Source of the DNA: an uncultured bacterium
GTDB lineage: Bacteria; Bacillota_I; Bacilli_A; Erysipelotrichales; Erysipelotrichaceae
Length of the DNA stretch: 64,000 nt
Assembly (NCBI GenBank): GCA_903847945.1
Contig: CAINEY010000011.1
Location: 186,001-250,000 of the forward strand
Reading direction: 5' to 3'
The notes below the pieces were generated by a model. It was given only the letters and a program-made list of their open reading frames with translations. It was not told the origin of the DNA and did not search any database. Position numbers and translations under genes: made by a program. Of this stretch, positions 16,685 through 24,984 are shown in pieces; position 1 is the first letter of the stretch, and the number at the start of each line of letters is the position of its first letter.

Positions 16685-17493
16685 TGCCTGAACTTCCTGA
16701 AGTTGAAACCGTTGTCAGAACGTTGAGAACCCAAATCATCGGACAACGGATCCAAAAGGTCACTGTCGTGTGGCCGCGCACTGTCTATGAGGATCCGCAG
16801 TTTGGGGATAAGGTCATCGGACAACGGATCGTGTCCATATCCCGACGCGGCAAATACCTCGTGTTTCAGTTGGAACGCGGGTACTTCAGTGTGCATTTGC
16901 GCATGGAAGGGCGGTTCTTTCTGACGCCGTTGGGTGAAGAACCCAAGAAGCATACGCATGTCATCTTCCAACTGGATGAAGCCAATCTTGAATTCAACGA
17001 TACCCGGAAGTTTGGACGGATCAAATACAGTGTCGAAGATCCGGTGTTGAGCGAGTTAATGACGCTGGGGCCTGAGCCCTTCGATGAGGCGCTGACACCC
17101 GACTACTGCTTGGCTAAAGCAAGCTCCCGAACCATTCCTCTGAAGACGTTTCTGTTGGATCAGTCAATGATCGCCGGATTAGGCAACATCTACGCCGATG
17201 AAGTCTGTTTCTTAGCTAAACTCTCTCCACTGAAACCTGTATCGACGATCACCTTTGCGCAATGGCAGGAGTTGATCGGGTTGATGCGTATGGTGTTGAG
17301 CGAAGCCATTCTGGCCGGGGGAGCGACCGTACGAACATATACGGCTTCTCTGGGCATTACCGGACGCTTTCAGACGTCACTAAGGGTCTATGGGCGATCC
17401 AACCAGTCCTGCATCGAATGTGGACACCCTTTGACAAGAACCGTTATTGGACAGCGCAGCAGCGTTTATTGCGAGCACTGTCAGAAAGGATAA
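16684..17493 (+). CDS. mutM: Formamidopyrimidine-DNA glycosylase (Fpg/MutM)
   Basis: A 269-residue Fpg. The catalytic N-terminus PELPEVETVVR (Pro2, Glu3 after Met removal), the conserved LRMEGRF and NDTRKFGRI blocks, the helix-two-turn-helix DQSMIAGLGNIYADEVCF and the C-terminal zinc finger with two CX2C pairs are all present. It removes 8-oxoguanine and opened purines and nicks the strand. The start overlaps the polA stop by 1 nt (TAATG); the polA-mutM-coaE order is also found in Bacillus. Confidence 0.97.
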   Translation: MPELPEVETVVRTLRTQIIGQRIQKVTVVWPRTVYEDPQFGDKVIGQRIVSISRRGKYLVFQLERGYFSVHLRMEGRFFLTPLGEEPKKHTHVIFQLDEANLEFNDTRKFGRIKYSVEDPVLSELMTLGPEPFDEALTPDYCLAKASSRTIPLKTFLLDQSMIAGLGNIYADEVCFLAKLSPLKPVSTITFAQWQELIGLMRMVLSEAILAGGATVRTYTASLGITGRFQTSLRVYGRSNQSCIECGHPLTRTVIGQRSSVYCEHCQKG

Positions 17494-17495
17494 CC

Positions 17496-18095
17496 ATGCA
17501 CATTGCGATCACCGGAACCATCGGCAGCGGAAAATCCACGGTGGCCCGACTCCTCTACGACTTGGGTTATCCCGTCTTTGATGCCGATCTCTGGGCTAAA
17601 TCCCATTATTCGGATCTTCCGGTTAAAGCGGCCCTTATCGATCGCTTTTCCGAGGATCTCTATCCGAACGGCCAGTTCGATCCGATGGCTTTGGCTGCGT
17701 TGATCTTCGCGCCTGGAGCCCAGGACGACTTGCGGTTTGTGGAACACCTGATCCATCCGCTGGTGTATGACGATTTGATGCGTTTGGCTAAGGAATCCCA
17801 GGCACCGATCGTTTTCAGTGAAGTCCCGCTCTTGTTTGAAACCGGTGGCCAATCCCATTTCGATCGGGTGCTTCTTATCACCAGCGACGCTAAGATCGCC
17901 CAACACCGATTGATCACCCAACGTCACCTAACCGAAGAGATCATTGCTTTGCGCCGTGCTCGACAACTCGATGAAGCCCAGAAACGGCGCTTGGCGGACG
18001 ATATCATCGAAAACAACGCTGACCTGCATACGCTTGCACAGCAGGTGCAGGCCTATAGTGATAAAATAAAAGCAATCCATGCACAGAGCTCCTGA
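17496..18095 (+). CDS. coaE: Dephospho-CoA kinase
   Basis: A 199-residue P-loop kinase: GTIGSGKST (residues ~7-15), DADLWAK in the substrate region, HPLVYDD and the lid arginines near RRARQLD. It performs the last step of coenzyme A synthesis. ATG 17496 follows an AGAAAGGA site 2 nt after the mutM stop. An upstream frame extension inside mutM was rejected. It overlaps dnaB by 17 nt. Confidence 0.96.
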   Translation: MHIAITGTIGSGKSTVARLLYDLGYPVFDADLWAKSHYSDLPVKAALIDRFSEDLYPNGQFDPMALAALIFAPGAQDDLRFVEHLIHPLVYDDLMRLAKESQAPIVFSEVPLLFETGGQSHFDRVLLITSDAKIAQHRLITQRHLTEEIIALRRARQLDEAQKRRLADDIIENNADLHTLAQQVQAYSDKIKAIHAQSS

Positions 18096-19230
18096 GACTT
18101 CCTTCACGGTGACCCCCCTCATCGGACTGGCTGATTTGACCAGTCTCTTTGTCGTATATCAGCGTTTGTGCGGTCCGATCGCCATCGGGCTTTACGGTTA
18201 TCTGATGCAGGGTGAACTCACCGGGTCTTCCACCCATGAGCAATTGGCTAGCGATCTGGGTGTGACCCACGATCAGTTATGCGATGCGTTGGTCAGTCTG
18301 GAAGAAGTCAATCTGGTGGATGCGTTGTATTCCAATCCGAAGAAATCCTACCGGTATGTGTTGCGCCAACCCTTGTCCATCAGCGATGTGCTTTTGCATC
18401 CGGTTTATGGCCGGGCGTATCTTCAGGTGGTCGGTGAAACGGCATATGCGACCCTTTTGGGAAAAGTAAGTGCCAATCTGGCGGATGAGGATTATCAGCG
18501 GGTGACCAAATCCTTCGATGTGGGTCGTTTAAAGCGTTACGATGCGACCCAGGAAGCCGTTTTCGAAACCACGGCAGAACCGGTGAGCGGATTACGCTTC
18601 AACCTGAGCGAGTTCAGTCGACGGTGTTCCGAGTTGGTTTTTCCGTTGGCGTTGCGCACTCCGCAAGCTATGGCCGGAATTACCGAACTTGGCTCGGTTT
18701 ACGGCATCAGTCCGGTGGCCATGGTTCGCCATGTCGGGAAAGTCATGTCTCCTAAGGCCACTGAACTGGATTTGAAAGCCTTGGAACAATCCCTGCTCAA
18801 AGAATCTCCGGCGATCACCGTTCCGGAAGATCCGTATCGTTTGGAACCGGTCTTATTCTTAAAACACCTTCAAAACGGGATGGAACCCACGGATACCGAG
18901 AAGCGGCTCTTGAGCGGGTTGGTGGTGCGTCAGCGTTTGAATCCGGAAGTCGTCAATGTGCTCATTGAACATGCCTTGGCCACCAGCAACGATAAATCCC
19001 TCAAGAAATCCTATGTCGAGACGATTGCAGCCTCGTGGAGCCGTCTTAACATCACCACCAAGGAACAAGCCCTGGCCCACATATCCAGCGCTAAAACCCC
19101 GGTTAAAGCCAAAGGAAAGGTCGAACCGGTTCCGCAGTACACCACCGATTCCAAGACCCTCAGCGATCCTGAACTCGAAGCATTAAAGGCGCGTTTGCGC
19201 CATCTGGGAGACAAGCATGGAAAAGATTAA
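18079..19230 (+). CDS. dnaB: Replication initiation and membrane attachment protein DnaB
   Basis: A 383-residue protein corresponding to Gram-positive DnaB (not the replicative helicase). It has two DnaB/DnaD-type helical domains, with a winged-helix-like N-terminal part (THEQLASDLGVTHDQLCDALVSLEEVNLV) and a C-terminal helical domain ending in a charged linker. With DnaD and DnaI it loads the replicative helicase at oriC and at restart sites. Sequence conservation is low in this family, but the position directly before dnaI, overlapping it by 14 nt, is diagnostic. Confidence 0.9.
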   Translation: MHRAPETSFTVTPLIGLADLTSLFVVYQRLCGPIAIGLYGYLMQGELTGSSTHEQLASDLGVTHDQLCDALVSLEEVNLVDALYSNPKKSYRYVLRQPLSISDVLLHPVYGRAYLQVVGETAYATLLGKVSANLADEDYQRVTKSFDVGRLKRYDATQEAVFETTAEPVSGLRFNLSEFSRRCSELVFPLALRTPQAMAGITELGSVYGISPVAMVRHVGKVMSPKATELDLKALEQSLLKESPAITVPEDPYRLEPVLFLKHLQNGMEPTDTEKRLLSGLVVRQRLNPEVVNVLIEHALATSNDKSLKKSYVETIAASWSRLNITTKEQALAHISSAKTPVKAKGKVEPVPQYTTDSKTLSDPELEALKARLRHLGDKHGKD

Positions 19231-20134
19231 CATTCGCTTTGACCTGACGGAACAACAAAAAGCTTCCCGGGCCCAACTCATCGATCTGGTTTTGAAAGAT
19301 CCCCGGGTCCAGGCTTTTCAGAAAAATCATCACCTCAGTGATGCCTTTATCAGTGCCCATGCGCAACGCTTTGCGGATTGGTCGACTGAACTAACCCTGT
19401 GTGTCGGTTGTCCGGGTTTACATGCCTGCCGGCAGAAACAAACCGGTTTCGTGCTCGATCTGGACATGGACGGTTACCTACAACCCGTTCTAAAACCCTG
19501 TGCCTATCAAGCCCAACTCGATCAGCAAACCGCTCACGCCAAAGCGTATCTGATGCGTGACGGGGGACAGGAGTTTTTATTGGCGGAAATGAGTCAGCTC
19601 TTGAATGCGCCGTTTGAACCTGATTATGCCTCTGCGTTGGCTCCGCTGACCGCGTGGCTAGAGAATCCCACCTTCCGTGGCTTCTTCTTGTACGGACCCA
19701 GCGGGGTCGGGAAGACCTATTTGGCCGCTGCCGTGCTCAACCACTTCGCCAAACGCGGAGAGACGGTGGCCTTGGTGCATGTCCCGACCTTAGCCATCAC
19801 GTTGAAACAGAGTTTTGATGCCCCGGATCACATCGAATCGATGCTTGCCACGATCAAACGGGCCAAGGTCGTTGTCTTTGACGATCTGGGTGCCGAATCA
19901 CCCTCCGGATGGTTTCGCGATGAGATTCTCTTACCGTTACTGAACTACCGGATGGACCATCAGAAAAAAACCTGGTTCACTTCGAATCTGACGATGGAGG
20001 GGTGCCGCTCCCATTTCCGGTACAACCTGAAAGGCGATGATGAAGCCCTCAAAGCCAATCGGTTGATGGAACGCATCGAAGCGTTGAGCGATCCGCTTTT
20101 GGTGCGCGGAAAAAACCGGCGCAATCCGGGATAA
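19217..20134 (+). CDS. dnaI: Primosomal protein DnaI (helicase loader)
   Basis: A 305-residue AAA+ loader. The N-terminal domain has a zinc cluster with CVGCPGLHAC and a further Cys at PCAY, as in Bacillus DnaI where it binds the helicase. The ATPase part has Walker A GPSGVGKT (about residues 161-168), Walker B VVVFDDLGAE and sensor WFTSNLTMEG. It loads the DnaC-type helicase hexamer at the origin. It is the last gene of the polA-mutM-coaE-dnaB-dnaI run. The next gene, pfkA, seems to have its own weak promoter (TAAAAT at 20163-20168). Confidence 0.95.
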   Translation: MEKINIRFDLTEQQKASRAQLIDLVLKDPRVQAFQKNHHLSDAFISAHAQRFADWSTELTLCVGCPGLHACRQKQTGFVLDLDMDGYLQPVLKPCAYQAQLDQQTAHAKAYLMRDGGQEFLLAEMSQLLNAPFEPDYASALAPLTAWLENPTFRGFFLYGPSGVGKTYLAAAVLNHFAKRGETVALVHVPTLAITLKQSFDAPDHIESMLATIKRAKVVVFDDLGAESPSGWFRDEILLPLLNYRMDHQKKTWFTSNLTMEGCRSHFRYNLKGDDEALKANRLMERIEALSDPLLVRGKNRRNPG

Positions 20135-20186
20135 TTCCCCTCACAAAGCCGCATTCGAGTGTTAAAATCATAGGGGAGAACTTACC

Positions 20187-21149
20187 ATGATCAAACGAAT
20201 CGGAGTGTTGACCTCAGGCGGGGATTCCCCCGGGATGAATGCCGCCATCCGTGCCGTCGTGCGTTCCGCACTGGCACGCGGCATTGAAGTCATGGCCATC
20301 GAAGATGGATATAAAGGCATGGTGGAAGGGAAGATGCGCTTAATGGAACGCCGGGATGTCAGCGACATCATTTTACGCGGCGGAACCATCATCGGATCGG
20401 CCCGTTTACCCGAATTCAAAGAACTGGCCGTCCGTGAACAAGCCGTTGCGATGCTTAAAAGCAACGGTGTCGAAGCCGTCGTCGTCATCGGCGGGGACGG
20501 TACCTATCGCGGTGCCATGGCCTTAACCGCCATGGGCATCAATTGCATTGGCTTACCGGGGACCATCGACAACGATGTGCCTTCCTCGGATTATACGATC
20601 GGATTCGATACGGCCCTCAACACTGTCATCGAAGCCATCGACAAACTGCGCGACACTTCGTCGTCGCATCACCGGTGTTCTGTGGTCGAAGTGATGGGAA
20701 ATCATTGCGGGGATCTGGCGCTGTTTGCCGGACTCAGCTGCGGGGCCGAACTCATCATCACCCCTGAACAGGGCTATGTTGAAAGTGAGGTCTTGGAAAA
20801 GATCCGGCACTTGGACGAAGTCCGCAAGAAACGTCATGCCATTGTTGTGATCAGTGAAAAGATCACCGATGCGAATGCTTTGGCTCAAAAAATCAGTACC
20901 GTTTCCAGTTTTTCGGGACGGGCTACCGTTTTGGGTCATATCCAGCGCGGCGGATCGCCGACCGCGTTCGATCGCGTCTTGGCCACCCGCATGGGGGATT
21001 ATGCGGTGGAACTCTTAGCCAATGGGGTGGGGGGACACTGCGTCGGTATGATCGACAACGAGATCACGTCGATGCCGATTGATGACGCCTTAGCTTTACC
21101 GCGTCGTGACCGAACAGCGCTGCATGCTTTGCATGAGCGACTCATCTAG
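20187..21149 (+). CDS. pfkA: ATP-dependent 6-phosphofructokinase
   Basis: A 320-residue PfkA. GVLTSGGDSPGMN at the N-terminus, GGDGTYRGA (Gly at the ATP/PPi-deciding position, so ATP-dependent), the catalytic PGTIDNDV (Asp128) and LGHIQRGGSPTAFDR are present. One difference is MGNHCGD at about 170-176, where the family usually has MGR, so an arginine near the phosphate donor is Asn172. It phosphorylates fructose 6-phosphate in glycolysis. GGGGAG precedes the ATG. The pyk gene follows after 11 nt with an AGGAGG site, the usual Firmicute pfkA-pyk pair. Confidence 0.96.
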   Translation: MIKRIGVLTSGGDSPGMNAAIRAVVRSALARGIEVMAIEDGYKGMVEGKMRLMERRDVSDIILRGGTIIGSARLPEFKELAVREQAVAMLKSNGVEAVVVIGGDGTYRGAMALTAMGINCIGLPGTIDNDVPSSDYTIGFDTALNTVIEAIDKLRDTSSSHHRCSVVEVMGNHCGDLALFAGLSCGAELIITPEQGYVESEVLEKIRHLDEVRKKRHAIVVISEKITDANALAQKISTVSSFSGRATVLGHIQRGGSPTAFDRVLATRMGDYAVELLANGVGGHCVGMIDNEITSMPIDDALALPRRDRTALHALHERLI

Positions 21150-21160
21150 AGGAGGAACCC

Positions 21161-22585
21161 ATGAATCCCATCCGTAAAACCAAAATCATCTGTACGCTTG
21201 GACCGGCCACTGAAAGCCGGGAGATGATCATCAAACTGGCAGAAGAAGGCATGAACATCGTTCGCCTGAACTTCTCCCACGGTGATCATGCGACCCATGG
21301 TGACCGCATCAAACTGATCAATGAGATCAACACCGTTGCCGGGTATAACCTGGCCATCATGCTGGACACCAAAGGACCGGAAATCCGCTGCGGCGAGATG
21401 GAAGGCGGGGTCTTGACCTTTAAGAAAGGCGAAACTGTCAACGTCGTCAAAGAAGTGGTCGTCGGAACCAAAGAACGTTTCCACATCGATTGCCCGGAAC
21501 TCTTCGATGACATCAAAGTGGGCAACACCCTGCTGATCGATGACGGCAAGATGCGTTTGACCGTCCTTGACGTCAAACCCGGCGTTCTGAACTGTCGCAT
21601 TGAGAACTCCGGCATCATCAAGACCCGCAAAGGGGTCAATGTGCCCAACGTCAAGCTGTCAATGCCCTTCATCTCCGAAAAAGACGAAGCCGACATCCGT
21701 TTCGGCTGTAAGATGGACATCGATTTCATCGCGGCATCCTTTGTGCGCCGTGCTCAAGACGTCTTGGCTATCCGACGCATCCTGTTGGATGAAGGGAAGT
21801 CCAAGATCCAAATCATCGCCAAGATCGAAAACCAGGAAGGCTACGATAACCTCGAAAGCATCCTGGAAGTTGCGGATGGCGTAATGGTGGCCCGTGGAGA
21901 TCTGGGCGTCGAAGTCTCGACCCAGCTGGTTCCCATTTACCAGAAGAAAATCATCAAGAAAGCCAATGACATGGGGAAACCCGTCATTACCGCGACCCAC
22001 ATGCTGGAATCCATGATGGGCAATCCGCGTCCTACGCGTGCCGAAGCCTCAGACGTGGCCAATGCCGTTTTGGATGGCTCCGACTGCATCATGCTGTCCG
22101 GTGAAACGGCCGCGGGGGAATACCCGATCGAAGCCGTCAGAACGATGGACATCATTGCCACAGCCATGGAAGAAATCATTCCGTACCGTGAACGCTTGGA
22201 TGCCGCCATCAAATCATCCCGCAAGACGATCCAGGATGCCATCGGGATCTCCGTAGCTGATTCCGCCTTGCAACTCGATCAAGTCAAAGCCATCATCGCC
22301 TTTACTCAAGGTGGATCGACGGCTCGACGCATTTCGAAGTTCCGTCCGTCCGTGCCCATCTTCGCGGTGACGTTCACGCACACCGTCGAACGTAAACTGC
22401 TTCTGCATTGGGGTGTCATTCCGGTCTTCTCGGACATTCAAAACTCCATGACCAATGATGACGAACTCGCCAGCATCATCGCTAAAGACCGTGGCCTCAA
22501 AGCCGGAGACTTCGTGATCATCACCGCGGGATATCCGACCGGCGAAGGCACGGCCAACATGATGAAAATCGTGGAGGTCAAATAA
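21161..22585 (+). CDS. pyk: Pyruvate kinase
   Basis: A 474-residue pyruvate kinase with IVRLNFSHG, DTKGPEIR, IIAKIENQEG (catalytic Lys region), VMVARGDLGVE and the C-terminal regulatory domain. It lacks the extra C-terminal phosphohistidine-like domain seen in Bacillus enzymes of ~585 residues. It makes pyruvate and ATP from phosphoenolpyruvate. It is co-transcribed with pfkA, and its stop is directly followed by the ATG of a ROK kinase. Confidence 0.97.
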   Translation: MNPIRKTKIICTLGPATESREMIIKLAEEGMNIVRLNFSHGDHATHGDRIKLINEINTVAGYNLAIMLDTKGPEIRCGEMEGGVLTFKKGETVNVVKEVVVGTKERFHIDCPELFDDIKVGNTLLIDDGKMRLTVLDVKPGVLNCRIENSGIIKTRKGVNVPNVKLSMPFISEKDEADIRFGCKMDIDFIAASFVRRAQDVLAIRRILLDEGKSKIQIIAKIENQEGYDNLESILEVADGVMVARGDLGVEVSTQLVPIYQKKIIKKANDMGKPVITATHMLESMMGNPRPTRAEASDVANAVLDGSDCIMLSGETAAGEYPIEAVRTMDIIATAMEEIIPYRERLDAAIKSSRKTIQDAIGISVADSALQLDQVKAIIAFTQGGSTARRISKFRPSVPIFAVTFTHTVERKLLLHWGVIPVFSDIQNSMTNDDELASIIAKDRGLKAGDFVIITAGYPTGEGTANMMKIVEVK

Positions 22586-23485
22586 ATGAAAGCTGTTATC
22601 GGCATTGATTTAGGCGGAACCAACGTTCGCGTCGCCAAAGTGACGCAGGACGGAAAGATCCTTCAGGAAGTCAAGAGTCCGTCGTATGCGCTGGAAGGTC
22701 CGGACAAAGTCTGTGCCAACATCATCGCGCAATTGCATAAGATCGAAGGCGTCAAGGATTGTTTAGGCATCGGGATCGGCGTTCCGGGACCGGTGGATAC
22801 GATCCGCAACGTTATGAAAATGTCCACCAACATCCCCGGAATGACCGATTATCCCTTAGGCGACAAGATTTCCGCTGAATTTGGTATTCCGGTCTATCTG
22901 GATAACGACGCCAACGTCGCCGGCTTAGCCGAAGCCCTCTTGGGAGCCGGTAAAGGCTTACCCGTGGTCTTCTACATCACCCATTCCACCGGCATCGGTG
23001 GAGCGCTCATCGTCAACGGCAAAGTCGTTTCCGGCCGCAACGGATACGCCGGCGAAATCGGCAACATCATCGTGACCCGTGACGGAGAAAAGATCAACCA
23101 CCTCAACATCGGGGCTGTTGAGAACCGCGCTTCCGGGATCGCCCTGGTCAAATCCGCACAGAAGCACCTGGATCCCTCCATCGACAGTGCTTACGGCCTC
23201 TTCCAAAAGGCTCAAGCCGGTGATCCGGTGGCCAATTCGATCGTCGATACGATGGCGTATGACTTTGCGGCCATGTGTTCCGCCATCGGCCACGTGTGCG
23301 ATCCGTATGCGTTTGTGATCGGCGGGGGCGTCAGCCAATCGCATGACCTCTATTTCGATAAAATCAAAGCTTACTACAACCAGCTGGTCCATGTGGGAAT
23401 GCGCGACGTGCCGTTCCTGTTGGCTCAGCTTGATGAACCCGGCATTCTCGGAGCAGCCATGTTGCCGGTCTCCCATGCCCACTAA
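22586..23485 (+). CDS. ROK-family sugar kinase (probable glucokinase), zinc motif absent
   Basis: A 299-residue ROK protein with the phosphate motif GIDLGGTNVRVAKV, LDNDANVAGLAEALLGAG with the catalytic Asp, and STGIGGALIVNG. The usual zinc-binding region (GHxxV followed by CxCGxxGCxE) reads GEIGNIIV...NHLNIGAVENRASG, so the zinc histidine and all cysteines are gone. A DNA-binding domain is absent, so it is a kinase, not a repressor. Its place in the pfkA-pyk operon makes glucokinase the best guess, which is inference. It starts immediately after the pyk stop with GGAGG inside the pyk coding end. Confidence 0.85.
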   Translation: MKAVIGIDLGGTNVRVAKVTQDGKILQEVKSPSYALEGPDKVCANIIAQLHKIEGVKDCLGIGIGVPGPVDTIRNVMKMSTNIPGMTDYPLGDKISAEFGIPVYLDNDANVAGLAEALLGAGKGLPVVFYITHSTGIGGALIVNGKVVSGRNGYAGEIGNIIVTRDGEKINHLNIGAVENRASGIALVKSAQKHLDPSIDSAYGLFQKAQAGDPVANSIVDTMAYDFAAMCSAIGHVCDPYAFVIGGGVSQSHDLYFDKIKAYYNQLVHVGMRDVPFLLAQLDEPGILGAAMLPVSHAH

Positions 23486-23494
23486 AGGATCCCT

Positions 23495-24730
23495 ATGCCA
23501 ACAAAAACTCAACTGAAGAAATACGCCCGCTTAGCCGTTCGTACCGGAGCCAACGTTCAAAAAGGCCAAGGCCTCATGATTACGGCTCAGACCGATACGG
23601 CACCCTTTGTCCGCTTATTGGCCGAAGAAGCTTACAAAGCTGGAGCAGCACAAGTTACGGTTCGCTGGATGGATGAATACGTCAGCCACAGCACCTATAA
23701 GCACGCCAAGATGGATGTCTTGACCGAAGTCCCGCAATACCTCATCGAACAGATGAAATTCTTCATGGACAAAGGGTACGCGACGATCTCCGTGTCTGCG
23801 GATACGCCGGGTTTGATGGCCGACATCGACCCCAAGAAACTGCAAGCCGCCGGCATCGCGGCCAACAAAGCCCTGAAGTTCTGGCGCGAACACATGATGG
23901 GCAACCGCTCCCAATGGTGCGTCATTTCCGTCCCGACCAAGGGGTGGGCTCACAAAGTCTTCCCGCAGGAACGTCCGGCCAAAGCCGTCGACAAACTGTG
24001 GGATGCCATCCTCGCAGCAGTCCGCATCACGGCCGATAACGACCCGGTCGCGGAATGGGCTCAGCACAACGAAACCCTGCATCATCACAACGAGATGCTC
24101 AACCACTACAACTTCAAGTCCTTGCACTTCAAGAATGGCTTGGGTACCGATCTGACCATCGAACTGGTAGCCGATCACGTCTGGGCCGGCGGGAAAGAAG
24201 TCTCCACCAAAGGCATTACCTTCAATCCCAATCTGCCCACCGAAGAGACCTTCACGATGCCCCACAAGTTCGGGGTCAACGGAAAAGTTGTCGCAACCAA
24301 GCCGCTTAACTACAATGGGGCCTTGATCGATGGGTTCTGGCTGCGTTTCGAAAACGGCAAAGTCATCGACTTCGACGCCAAATCCGGTAAAGATGCCCTT
24401 GATAACCTCTTGAAGTTTGATGAAGGATCGAGCCGTTTAGGCGAAGTTGCCCTCTTGTCGCACGATTCTCCGATCTCCAACAGTAACATCCTCTTCTACA
24501 ATACGCTCTTCGATGAGAACGCCTCTTGCCACTTGGCGTTGGGTCGAGCCTATCCGATGAACGTCCGAGGCGGCACGTCGATGAGTCTGGAAGACTTGGA
24601 AGCCAAAGGCTACAACAACTCCATGGCGCACGTCGACTTCATGTTTGGCTCCGCCGATATGGCCATCATCGGCTTGACGCAAGGCGGCAATGACGTCGTG
24701 GTTTTCAAGAACGGAAACTTTGTCTTCTAA
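23495..24730 (+). CDS. M29-family aminopeptidase
   Basis: A 411-residue metallo-aminopeptidase of the M29 family (AmpS/PepS/aminopeptidase T). Metal-ligand regions are NLPTEETFTMP with the paired Glu, GSSRLGEVALL, FDENASCHLALG and HVDFMFGSADM near the C-terminus. It removes N-terminal residues from peptides in the cytosol with two metal ions. AAAGGA precedes the ATG, 9 nt after the ROK kinase stop, so it is the last gene of the glycolytic operon. A TTGACA promoter for the thrS leader starts directly after its stop. Confidence 0.94.
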   Translation: MPTKTQLKKYARLAVRTGANVQKGQGLMITAQTDTAPFVRLLAEEAYKAGAAQVTVRWMDEYVSHSTYKHAKMDVLTEVPQYLIEQMKFFMDKGYATISVSADTPGLMADIDPKKLQAAGIAANKALKFWREHMMGNRSQWCVISVPTKGWAHKVFPQERPAKAVDKLWDAILAAVRITADNDPVAEWAQHNETLHHHNEMLNHYNFKSLHFKNGLGTDLTIELVADHVWAGGKEVSTKGITFNPNLPTEETFTMPHKFGVNGKVVATKPLNYNGALIDGFWLRFENGKVIDFDAKSGKDALDNLLKFDEGSSRLGEVALLSHDSPISNSNILFYNTLFDENASCHLALGRAYPMNVRGGTSMSLEDLEAKGYNNSMAHVDFMFGSADMAIIGLTQGGNDVVVFKNGNFVF

Positions 24731-24759
24731 TTGACAAGGTTCGTGTTCTTGAGTATCAT
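24731..24759 (+). promoter_or_regulatory. Promoter of the thrS leader
   Basis: TTGACA (24731-24736), 17-nt spacer, TATCAT (24754-24759). Transcription should start near 24766, giving a leader of about 220 nt. Confidence 0.85.
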
Positions 24760-24765
24760 TAGTCC

Positions 24766-24972
24766 ATAAACCAAGCACACGGAACACGGGTTGAACCAAT
24801 CCCAGAGAGAAAGCGCAGGGTGAAAGCTTTCATCGGTCACAACTTACCAACCGTCAGGGCACTTTGAAAAGTGACGATCACGCCGCGTTAAGGCGATTGA
24901 GCACACGTGTTGCGTGTGAAAACAAGGTGGTACCACGAGACACTCGTCCTTACGACGGGTGTCTTTTATTTT
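24766..24972 (+). promoter_or_regulatory. T-box leader (threonine), with terminator
   Basis: The T-box sequence AGGTGGTACCACG is at 24925-24937 and the terminator stem GACACTCGTC/GACGGGTGTC with a TTTTATTTT tail is at 24939-24972. The region upstream folds as a Stem I-like domain with AGAGAG-type elements. Uncharged tRNA binding to the leader would favour the antiterminator and allow thrS expression. Threonine specificity is inferred from the downstream gene. Confidence 0.93.
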
Positions 24973-24984
24973 CCAGGAGGAACT

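Noticed and set aside
23615-24265. A 216-codon minus-strand frame inside the M29 aminopeptidase gene
   Set aside because: Antisense shadow of a conserved gene with no homology or regulatory signals.
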